DNA of 64,000 bases, taken from assembly GCF_023101765.2 (NCBI RefSeq), contig NC_064237.1, positions 6,419,649 through 6,483,648 of the forward strand, in the 5' to 3' direction. Position numbers and translations under genes: made by a program. The DNA is from Spodoptera frugiperda (lineage: Eukaryota; Arthropoda; Insecta; Lepidoptera; Noctuidae). This document shows positions 54,798-64,000 of this stretch, piece after piece. A model generated the notes under the pieces. The model was not told the origin of the DNA, did not search any database, and worked only from the letters and a program-made list of their open reading frames with translations. Positions within the stretch are counted from its first letter, which is position 1. Each line of letters opens with the position of its first letter.

Positions 54798-56687
54798 TAA
54801 TTTGTGCGGACCTTGTTGGCCGCTCTTTAGGTGGCAAACAGGAATGACGGGGTGGGTGGTTTGCATACTGCTTGCAACCCATATGAGATTAGACAATGAG
54901 GATTGATGACAAATCTCAAAAGAACGTGAATAGTAATTGTTCAATTATTGAAACACAAAAGACTAATGAATTTTTAAAAGTTTAACACGCGCCCGACTAA
55001 TTCCCCGCGCACTATAAGTACTTTGAGTTCATTCTTGTGAAATCGTATTACCCGAAAATATCGCCATTAACATTTATGTCCAGGTTCACCGACTTCTTGG
55101 TACTTTTCTGCAAAAAAAAATCCCTACAAGAAACTCTTGAAACTTCAATTAAGGTGTATTATTGTACGGAGAGTATTTGAATATTTCGTGCCCTCCCTGC
55201 AAAACTCTTTTAGCCCTACATTCTATGAAAAAGATTCTATAGAAACATTGTGAAACGACTTACGAGATAAGAAAATATTTTAGGTCACCCAGAAAATGAA
55301 GATGAAAAATCACAGATAAGACGTTACCACAAAAGGCAAAACAAAGAGGCAACATTTCTTTGTTATTGAATTAATTAAAATTGTTTGTCCACTCTAACTC
55401 AAGGACGAATGACAAAAAGTAAAAAGATTTGTTCTCATTTAAAAATTGCATTGTGACAACCGAGAGAACCGTTATTAATTTAAATCCATTTCTTATCATT
55501 ACTTCCTTTTACACGCTTAGCTACTTTAATTTACTTTTTAATATTGACATAGACTTTGAAATACAGCGAATTTAATCTATTTTCATTGTTAAAATTCAAA
55601 CAAAACATCGTCAACCTTAGCTTAACGACTCAATCGATCATGATGTCAGTTAGGCATAATGATAATTTATCATCTGTAAGCACACTTTGCAAAATGCCAC
55701 GGCGCGGTGGCGACGTAATGTTCCGTCCCAACCACCTTAATATAAAATTTGAATTTAAGATTTATTATGTAAATGAGGATTAGACAATGTATACCTATTT
55801 ACAAACAGCCATATTGAGACTAGGATTACATTATGGAGTCAGTATTAGCACTAAATATCAAATATTTCATTTAAAAACATCGTACCAAGAGCATTTTGAA
55901 AATATTCTTTTCACCGCGGTAAAGAATGAGGTCATTTGTTTTCGTAAACTTTTTACTTCCCTTGTAACAAATGACACTCATATCTCGCATGCATATGTCG
56001 ACGTGGGAAAACACAATATGCTCCGACAAATTATCTGGGAACTTGTTCATACTCGTACTCCTGCCAAGCGACGCTTGAGAATGAAAAATGACGGCTTCTC
56101 CTCAAACCTCGCAGATCACAGCTCACACTACTTTATTCTAAAATAAGGATCCTTTTAAAAATAAAATTGCAGCGATTTGTCAGAGCCATTGGTCTAGATA
56201 GAATGTTCTTGATAAACATCTTCGTAGAAATGTATGACGTGATTACTAACTTCGTTTTATTTTCGTTCGTATTCAAATGGCTGTTGAAATCAATAAGGAT
56301 GGCACACAAGGGATCAACAAAAACTTTTCTAAATAGTTCTATACAGGAGGATAATAAAACAAAAGTTTTACTGGAGAAGTTTATTTTAACGTTCGTTCAT
56401 ATATTGATATTTCAGAGACCCGTTTAACTTTACCAGTTCAAAGTTACACATCTAGCTTTTATATGGCGAAAACAGAAACTATTCAGAGCTCTACTAATGC
56501 GATAACAGACAACAATTTGAGAGTTAATTAATTACATGCATATTTGTTAAGATATTTATAGGCAATAACTATACATTTTTCGGGCGTATGAGGAAACAAT
56601 GAAGCGCCTTTATATTATTAACACAATTAAATGTTCACTCAGCTGCAGTCATTACTCGTGGCTTACACATCGACGCAACATTCCAGC

Positions 56688-56746
56688 CTAGATGTCTTCT
56701 TGAAACGATCGAATGCCGGCGCCACCCTTGTTGGTCCCGTTTTTAT
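56688..56746 (-). CDS. Secreted protein exon 4
   Basis: 59 bp after acceptor ATATTTTTTGTAG. Encodes KNGTNKGGAGIRSFQEDI and a TAG stop at 56,688-56,690. The intron before it is 108 bp. Confidence 0.55.
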
Positions 56747-59263
56747 CTACAAAAAATATGTCCCTTTACAGTTCTTTGGCTTATTTTACTGTTTCATTCA
56801 TTACGCACTATCTCACAGCCGATACCGCGACCACAACGTTTCTTCTGCTCTTACTTTTTAGTTTCACGATTCTATAGCTGAACTTGTGTTTCTCGTGATA
56901 TTCGATACTATTATTATCTCCTCTTGTATTTATGATGTCTTCTTTTGTGTCCATCTTTAATTTTCCTTTTATTTTTATCCATCTATCGTTTTTCCAGTCA
57001 TATTTTCTACCCATAGCTAAGAGTATATCTTCAAACTTAGGCCATTGTGGATTTAGAGAACTAGGCTTAAGTTTATTGTTTAAAGCTCCGTATTTGACAG
57101 GATTATGAACATTGATAGAATGTTTAGAGGGCACATCTTTCGTTATATGACTAGTGTTGGTGTATAAAAAATTCTTTTCTATTTTATCGCTATGTTCATC
57201 ATTCCCCGTTTCTTTTTTACGATCCAGTATATTTGTTACATGTTTGTAGTGTATTCTATCAACATTATCCCCCTTGTATCGTTCCTCTGGATATTCATCG
57301 TAAAAGCTTTCTATCTCGCGCTCAATTTTTTCTGTAAAGGAAATTGAAATATGTCAGACACACTTTTTGCAAGCGATTGTTAGGGAAAGGGGAAAGTTTT
57401 AAAAGGAACAAATTTTCATGACATCGTTTGTAAACTGTTTTGTTTTGTTAATGCTCCTGCCGTGAATTAAGCAGATATTTTAGCGAAATGAGGAGGAAGT
57501 TGACGATGTCAGTCCCCTTCAAAAGTGTCTATTTTAAAAGGTAACATTTTCTGTGTTACAAATGAGGATCTACGGAGAGTAATAAAGAAATGTTTGTAAG
57601 AGAATCATGTTGTACAAGTGTAATTAAGGAAATTTATTTTAAGAACAATAAATTAGACAGTAAAATACTGATTTCCAAAATTCACGTAAAAACGTGTTTG
57701 AGTACCTACAACGAATGTATTTGCAGATAATATATCTCTGATTTATCCGTGTATATAAATGGCAAAAACTTCATCTAATAAAGATTTCAACTCAGAATAA
57801 GATAAAATTGCAAAACTTCTTTCTTCTTTCGAAGTCGGTTTGAAAGTCTCTTGGAATTGTGATCGCGTTTCTAAGACATCAGAACTTAGGAATTCAAGTT
57901 TATGGTGAAGTTTCAGATAACACATAAAACTATGTATTATCTATTCCAAGGTTGTGTGTACGTTTAATTAGTTTTCCTGTTCATTTACTAAAATACCGTT
58001 TTATCCCCGAAGGGGTTTCGGGTCAAAGAACTGCTGGACTATTTTCAGTTTTTCGAAAATCAGTATTATAGCATGAAGTCTGAAATTGTGCCCATTATAT
58101 GGCAATAAGCATACCCCTTATTACATGGGACTTATAACACAAATGGTGAAAAGTACGTGTACATTGCACAGTGGCGTTACGTGTCATAATGTCTACCTAA
58201 CAATATCGATAGTAACTGTAAAACCAAAATCCAATATTGATAGAAGAAAATTAAGGATAAAGAGCTTGTTTAGAGTTAGAAGCATCGTCAAAAGTAAGAA
58301 AAGTATTTACTTTTAATGTTAAAAACATATATAGTCAGTGCCCATTAACGTTAAGTATTTTCTTATTTATATTATGTATTTATCCGTAACATATCTTACC
58401 TGCCATCGTTTTGTACATTTCAATATCATGCCGAAGCTTTTCTTTGTCCCTTTCTTTCCAATGTCCATCGCCTTGATCTGTGGGAAATAAATTAAAGGTA
58501 TATTTCTACTCTGATAGTAATTTCGGAATGAATAGGAACCTCTCAAAGGTTGGTTCAGAATGATCTCGTTTTTATTGTATTGATAGAAATTTCGATTGAT
58601 GTTTTGCCCGGGAGCACTGATATATTTACCGATTTTTCCTTTTTTCTTTGTTCGTCGGTGTTATAGTAAATAATAAATCTTCGAGTTATTGAGTATGTTT
58701 ACGTGATTGTGATTGTGATTTGAAGAAACTTCCTATATGAGATATTATTCGATACGAGTTTCATTGAATTTCATGAGTATCGTCAAAATATTGTCTTACG
58801 TTGTCAATAAATTAATAGTATGTCGTCGCAAATTTCTGAAGAAAAATAGGAATGATGACTGGGTATGAAAATTTAAAATCTATTTAGTCTGTTAGTTAGG
58901 TAACGAAAATATATTAGACCGTTTGTCGTACAAGCTAACAATCCTTGATAAAACGAATTAAAGTTTAGGAGTGGGAGCAAATACGTAATTTCTACGTAAA
59001 AAATGTACCTAGAAGTGACATCACGCGATATTTCTAATCAATATATCTTCGAAAGTATTTGTTTTAAATAAATCTACAAGACGGACATTAAAATAAAAAT
59101 TAGTCATCTACCCTATTATATGGTGCTCCAAATGATCGAATATTAGATACATGTGTGTACAATAGAGAGAATATTTACTCGAATTTATATAGAAATGGAA
59201 TTTGTATAGATTTTACTTACTGATACACACTACGAAGACAATAACAAAGACTGTGTAGTCCAT
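56688..59263 (-). CDS. Predicted secreted protein, four exons, unrecognised
   Basis: Exons 59221-59263, 58400-58477, 56855-57331 and 56688-56746; 657 nt, 218 residues and stop. Donors GTAAGT, GTAAGA, GTAAGA; acceptors TTATTTCCCACAG, TTTCCTTTACAG, TTTTTTGTAG; phases all match. Residues 1-14 (MDYTVFVIVFVVCI) form a hydrophobic signal peptide; the mature part starts NQGDGHW. It is highly charged, rich in Lys, Asp, Glu and Asn, with a probable helix (ERDKEKLRHDIEMYKTMAEK) and a conserved-looking NPQWPKFEDILLAMGRKYDW. It ends GGAGIRSFQEDI. One Cys, in the signal peptide, so no disulphides. If the last intron is retained, the frame ends instead at 56,808 (VVVAVSAVR). I know no family for it. Isolated among repeats. 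Confidence 0.65.
56855..57331 (-). CDS. Secreted protein exon 3
   Basis: 477 bp from acceptor TTTCCTTTACAG to donor AAAA|GTAAGA. Encodes KIEREIESFYDEYPEERYKG through FSYRIVKLK. This is the main body of the protein. Confidence 0.7.
57995..58175 (+). repeat. Dispersed repeat, copy 3 ('CCATTTGTGTTATA' family)
   Basis: TTATCCCCGAAGGGG, TATATGGCAATAAGCATACC and GGGACTTATAACACAAATGG. It lies in intron 2 of the secreted-protein gene. Confidence 0.6.
58400..58477 (-). CDS. Secreted protein exon 2
   Basis: 78 bp between TTTCCCACAG and GTAAGA. Encodes QGDGHWKERDKEKLRHDIEM and YKTMA. Confidence 0.7.
59221..59263 (-). CDS. Secreted protein exon 1 (signal peptide)
   Basis: ATG at 59,263, 14 codons plus one base, ending at GTAAGT. 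Encodes the signal peptide MDYTVFVIVFVVCI. Confidence 0.6.
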
Positions 59264-59584
59264 TATACGGCTGTATAACAGCGTTTCACCGAAGCCTTGG
59301 AACCTGGAACAATACAAACTAAACTTAATACAGTTGGCCAAACTATGTTCATGGTATTTGTTGTAATGATGTCTGAAATAGGTCCCTATCAGTATATCAT
59401 CGAAACTTGCCGGTTATAAATGTTTGCTACATAATAGAGTACCTTGGTGAAATGATATTTATTCATTGTTGTTTACAACTTACTACGTATTGTGATTTCT
59501 AAGAATTACATTTTCTACTTTTCTGGGATGTTATAAAGTTATAATTATATATCCAACGTAATTCCGCTATACAACGTATTCGCC

Positions 59585-59690
59585 GCGTCGTTTTACCATA
59601 TGTGTTATAAGTCCCAGGTAATAGTGGGTCAGCCTTTGCCATATCTGGGCACCATTCCGGTATTCTGTGCTACTATTGAGTTTTTTTAAT
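59585..59690 (-). repeat. Dispersed repeat, copy 4 ('CCATTTGTGTTATA' family)
   Basis: ACCATATGTGTTATAAGTCC, TAATAGTGGGTCAGCC and TTTGCCATATCTGGGCACC match copies 1-3; same orientation as copy 1. Confidence 0.6.
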
Positions 59691-60444
59691 AAAACATATT
59701 CATTTATAGTTGCAGTATTTCCATGGTTCGATTCTCATGCAGGTGTATGATATATTTCGAATAAGTCAAATTTCGATTTAGGTATGGTTGTTTCGAGACA
59801 TAACAAGAAATACAGTATTTTAGTGTGTTTTCAAAAACAAAGTCTCATAATCATGACTATTTAATTCATGACCAAATAACCTACATTTCATAAACAACTT
59901 CAAACTATTCACATCTTCTTTAGACCTAAATTTCGAAAGAGCGCAGCTACCAGTTACCAGTTATACACAAAATGAAATAAAATAAGCCTTAGCTTTCGTG
60001 GCTTCAAAATATTTAACCACGAACTAAGCTGAACTTCGTGTTGGGTATTTGTAAAGTTTACAGCAGAATTTTCAGTAGAGGCACGTCGTGATTTCGGTGT
60101 AAAAGTATGCGAACACTTTTTGTTAGCCTCGCAGTGATGTATGCAAAAAGAATAGTTGAGTTACAATTTGCGTCCCACATATTCGAGAATTGCGCTGAGT
60201 TATTCCTCTGTGCGTTACGTAATCTGTGTACTCGTGACACAGTTGGGTGATTTTAAAAAGAAAAGCCTTTTTATGAGAAGTAATTGTATGTCAATAAGTT
60301 TTTTTTTTTTGGAGATCATATTTGAATGACTTTTGTTTTAATTTTTTTGGGTGTGGGAGAGTCATGTTTCGGCTTCATAGAAAACAGACGGGAAACAACG
60401 CCTGCCTTGTGTTTTGTTGTGTAAGTCTGATTACCGAAGACCTA

Positions 60445-60602
60445 ATTACCTTCTCAATACCCAATCTTCCCAATGCCCTATTCCTCAATAACCCCCAAAA
60501 GCCCGGCGACGCACTTGTAACGCTTCTGGTGTACATGGGCGGCGGCGTGCTTCTCATCAGGTGATCCGTATGCTCAATTACCGACTAATACCATAAAAAA
60601 AA
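60445..60602 (+). mobile_element. LINE 3' tail (lepidopteran CR1-like)
   Basis: AAAGCCCGGCGACGCACTTG, ACATGGGCGGCGGCGTGC and CATCAGGTGATCCGTATGCT, then ATACCATAAAAAAAATA. Same family as 50,636-50,750. Confidence 0.55.
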
Positions 60603-61964
60603 TAATTCATCTACAATATCCACAACTGGAAGTTACGATTATACACCGATCAAAAAAATATAAATTTTTGATCGGTATTTAGCAATCAATTGGAATTTGA
60701 TTGTTTTCACGATGAGTTATGTACTAAGTATAATGTATATTTTACTGAACAAAAACTAACTAACAAAGTTTTTGTAACCGTTTTAAAAATGAATACACAA
60801 AGAACCTACTTTCAATATAGCTGAAAAACGTAAACGCAAGCTTAGAAAATTCAAGTTTCCCCTCTGAAGGTCATTCATTTCAATTTGCGAGTGTCATAAA
60901 CTGAGTCAAGAGGTTGGGCATGCTTTTATGAGCTAGGCCATTCTCAACCATACAGTGACGTGATAGGTCGTATAATACAATGGGTTTGGGTCCTTTAGTG
61001 CCCAAAGGAATTTGGGTATAGTTATATCCTCGAAACAGAGATAAAATTTACTTGTCTCTACTGGATAGATTGACTGCTTTGTTGAATCAATGATTACAAG
61101 TGTGATATCACTGAGCATATCATTGAGCATATGACATAATATTTTCAGATTCCGTGTTATTGCTTAGAAATGTTTGAAAAGATAATAATGCTCTGCTCGA
61201 CCTGGGAATCGATTCCGACACGTTTAGCAATATGATTTCACGGCTAGTCGACAAATAAATCAATCTTAGAACAAAAATTAGGTAATATTAAGCTAAACAT
61301 GCTTCCGAACTACTAAAATGAAATAACTTTCGTGAGACTACCTATATTAATTATTGTGTTATCGGCTTATTCAGGTAACTGTTTAACTCCAGTAGCAGCG
61401 CGACAATCAAGGCGTCATGTGTAGCGGAATTCTGATCATGAATATGAGCCTCTAACATGGCTTGAAACTAGCAGAGTTCCTCGGCAAACAGTTACGAAAG
61501 TAAACCGATAGCAAAATAAATAACTTAAATGAAAATTTATCGACAACAATATTAATCGTTTCCTGAACGGAAAAAAAGCATGAACACTACTGTAATTAAC
61601 ACCCATCGATACAGCACACCAAAATTAAAAAGACAATATTTTACTTAGCACCTATCAATAGTACCTGACTCATCAAGACAGCTGTGTAAATTATGTATGT
61701 AATTTTGTAATTAAACGAGGTCAAGTTTAGAAACAAGAGTAGCTAATAATTGTACCGTCATTAGACGTACAGACGCCAGACGTTCTAATAATATAATGTA
61801 ATTATGTACATTACAATGAACGTTATATGCTTTAAATATTTACAAATTGCCTTATATAGACGTAATTCTCCTCTAACTAAACGTAAGAAGCTTTATTCCG
61901 AATTTTCACGCTTTCCACTCATGTAACCTATTTATTTTACATTGAGTGTGTTAGCTACATGTAC

Positions 61965-62114
61965 CCCTAGTGCGAGTTTGCTTTGCATTTGACTAGATCG
62001 GAACGAGAGCTCGTTTGGCGCTGTTGGTAAATTCGATTGGTTGATAAATTCGAACCGGCCAATCAGAGCGCCGAATGCGGTCTTGTTTTGATTTAAGCAG
62101 ACTTATACTAAGGG
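61965..62114. mobile_element. Inverted-repeat MITE, copy 2
   Basis: CCCTAGTGCGAGTTTGCTTT...AGCAGACTTATACTAAGGG, with CGTTTGGCGCTG facing CAGAGCGCCGAATGCG. Same layout as 52,295-52,434 with clear divergence. Confidence 0.65.
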
Positions 62115-62533
62115 TATTGATATCATCATCATCATCATTTACAGCCCACAATAATTCTTTCCTGGATAATGACTCTCTCCATATACTCTCCACTGAGTGG
62201 AAGAATGCTTTTCATAAAAATAGGTTTACGAAATCTACTATTACAGGTTTAAACTTAATCTAATGCGATAGAAGCTACTAAAACAAAATAAACAAACAAT
62301 AACAAACATATTAACCGAATATGCGAATACACTTGCGAATTGTCATTCACCGAACAGTGGAATAAATCTATCTGGGTGCGTATCGCGCGTGCCATTGGTG
62401 CTTTCTTTACAAGCTCAGTGTGAGCTGATAGTACCAAAAACAACTGCAGTCGCCGCCGTCAAGATAATAATACGTATACTATTTTTTACAAATCTATATT
62501 TGCATCTAAAATTGACTAAACTAAACGTTTCAG

Positions 62534-62646
62534 GATATCGGATGAAAAGAATCTGCAACTACTTATTAAAGGGTCGGATCGAGGGACGAATACGAAAACG
62601 GTTTCAGCAGAAGGTGCTAGTGGGAACACCAAATTTTTTATTCAAG
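62534..62646 (+). CDS. Candidate internal exon of an unrecognised gene
   Basis: Acceptor AAACGTTTCAG and donor TTCAAG|GTAAGA bound 113 bp. In the frame compatible with the 53,248 exon it reads ISDEKNLQLLIKGSDRGTNT, then KTVSAEGASGNTKFFIQ, with no stop, ending one base into a codon. A second frame (YRMKRICNYLLKGR) is also open, so the frame is not proven. It resembles the 53,248 exon around TCGGATCG and GAAGGTGCTAG. The next exon was not found before the window ends. Confidence 0.4.
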
Positions 62647-63429
62647 GTAAGAATAGTTCGAATGATTGAACTTTTTATCATAATGGGCTTTTATTAACTG
62701 ATAGAGTAAGAGGTATTTAAGTTTTGTGTACCTAACTTAATATTTGGTTTAGTAAAATATTAGTGACTGTGTAGCGGTTTATCTGCTACACAGCCAAGCT
62801 ATTGTGGACGCTAATCTCCTAGCAATAGGATCTAGTTCCTGAACTCAGTTAGTGGTTATAATATGTTTATACCCACTACAACTGGTATCTAGGTAGAGAT
62901 AATTTTTTTGCTTGTTTTAAAAAATACGTGCTAATGTATTCTGCAAAGATCACAAATGATGGAAAATACTATCTTCATTGATCATGACTTATTACCATTT
63001 CGGAACTACATATACCTACTTGTACATAGTCAAGTTATATCAAATTGAAACACAAAATTATGTTTTTCTATACTTCAAAGTAAGCCAACTGTTAGCAACT
63101 TTTTGAAACATTACATTTTTAGATTAATTTTTAACAGAGTTTTGCTGACTTCAATCCAGTCGTTCCGCGTCGACCCTTATCAAACTAAATCTCCTTCTTA
63201 GTAATATTTCCAAGGTACAGCTGTAACATTAATATTTAAATTAGTAACGAGAAACTAGGGTGGATGGATTCACTGGAAATCTTGTAATCTAAATCCTTTC
63301 CAGTCATCATTTTACAAGAAATCTTCCGTAAGAAAATAACTGTTTTTATACAGAACATCATTGTTTGTTTCTTGGAAGGATCTTAAGTTACTGTCAAGCT
63401 TGTTAAAAAATGTTAACCTATAACGTCAC

Positions 63430-63652
63430 GTTCCGTGGGCGCCTTAAAGAGCCATCAGACCACCACAGTGGGGCCCATCCGCCTGCTGCCTGATCCGGAG
63501 CTGCGGACTGCCTAGCAGGTTTATCGGAGCTCTGGTTTGAAAGGCAGGAGTAGGAACGGGGTGGTTTTTAGTCAGTAAGAGTCTGACACTCCCTCTCGCC
63601 TCACCCAGGGCAAGAGAAGACATGGGATGATTTTCCCCCTCAAAAAAAAAGC
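63430..63652 (+). repeat. SINE ('CTGACACTCCCTCTCG' family), copy 3
   Basis: The longest copy here: GTGGGGCCCATCCGCCTGCT, GGAGTAGGAACGGGGTGG, GTCTGACACTCCCTCTCGCC, GATGATTTTCCCC and an A run. The minus-strand frame over it is not a gene. Confidence 0.65.
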
Positions 63653-63679
63653 CTATAACATTCACTATTGAATACGACT

Positions 63680-63955
63680 GCACGATTGACCTGCTGGCAG
63701 GGCAACCGGCTGCCGCCCAACGTGTAGCGAGTTTGATTCCCGCACGGAGCAACTCTTTGTGTTATTTTAATACGAGTATAACTTTAAATACATTACATTA
63801 GCATTTTCAAAATATAAAAAATATATAGATGCGCTATGTAGATATTACGTTGAGGTATACAATTTTTTTAAACGTTGCTTCACACTACGATTTTCTCCTG
63901 TGTCGTGAGTGCGTTTACAAACATACAATTTCACATGCACTCATACTATAGATGC
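63680..63955. repeat. Two tRNA-type SINE pieces facing each other
   Basis: A plus-strand head (GCTGGCAGGGCAACCGGCTG; GCGAGTTTGATTCCCGCACG) at 63,680-63,760 and a minus-strand tail (CGATTTTCTCCTGTGTCGTG; GTTTACAAACATACAATTTC) at 63,880-63,955, with about 120 bp of unrelated sequence between. Confidence 0.55.
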
Positions 63956-64000
63956 GCGACAAAATTACGGAAGAAATAATTATGATTATGATAGTTCACA

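Larger units (their letters stand above)
59264..62533. other. Intergenic stretch with repeats, no confident gene
   Basis: It holds a dispersed repeat (59,585-59,690), a LINE 3' tail (60,445-60,600) and an inverted-repeat MITE (61,965-62,114). Short frames near 60.3 kb are translations of the LINE tail. A possible start exon for the 62,534 exon could lie at the right end (open frame from about 62,310), but it has no convincing donor. Confidence 0.4.
62647..64000. other. Right-edge stretch, no confident gene
   Basis: AT-rich to about 63,430, then two kinds of SINE. A possible acceptor at 63,137 (TTTTTAACAG) leads quickly to a stop in the phase needed. Confidence 0.35.

Noticed and set aside
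60322..60564. Overlapping plus and minus frames
   Set aside because: They cover a LINE 3' tail that recurs at 50.6 kb.

Overview
The window looks like nuclear DNA of a moth or butterfly (Lepidoptera). It is AT-rich and has small exons in long introns. It is crowded with repeats of kinds common in that order: Helitron-like elements ending in CTAG, tRNA-derived SINEs, LINE 3' tails and inverted-repeat MITEs. No bacterial or organellar signal was seen, and no tRNA or rRNA gene. The species cannot be named from the sequence alone.

The left third (2.4-20.4 kb, minus strand) is one gene of 12 exons whose reading frames join without conflict into a 603-residue TPR protein of the TTC25/ODAD4 family, the outer dynein arm docking complex subunit 4. 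Its introns hold a complete, young Ty1/copia retrotransposon (10,529-14,890, opposite strand), a composite Helitron (5,859-6,813) and several SINE or Helitron fragments. At 37.2-38.9 kb, also on the minus strand, a single-exon gene encodes a 575-residue WD40 protein matching DNAI2, an outer dynein arm intermediate chain. The two genes therefore encode parts of the same axonemal machine; in an insect their main expected site of action is the sperm flagellum (inference).

Between these genes lie a 548-bp deletion derivative of a Tc1/mariner transposon with perfect 32-bp ends (26.1-26.7 kb) and a 5'-truncated R1-clade LINE with a poly-A tail (27.5-31.0 kb). The 3' UTR of that LINE recurs inverted at 44.6 kb. 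At 39.8-42.1 kb one Helitron sits inside another at an exact A|T target. At 45.6-46.5 kb a related Helitron has grown an 11-bp satellite of about 500 bp.

The right third is repeat-rich and gene-poor. A four-exon minus-strand gene (56,688-59,263) encodes a predicted secreted protein of 218 residues that I do not recognise. Two plus-strand exon candidates (53,248-53,400 and 62,534-62,646) are phase-compatible and resemble each other; they may belong to one gene running off the right edge. Most other open frames are chance frames, translated satellites or shadows.
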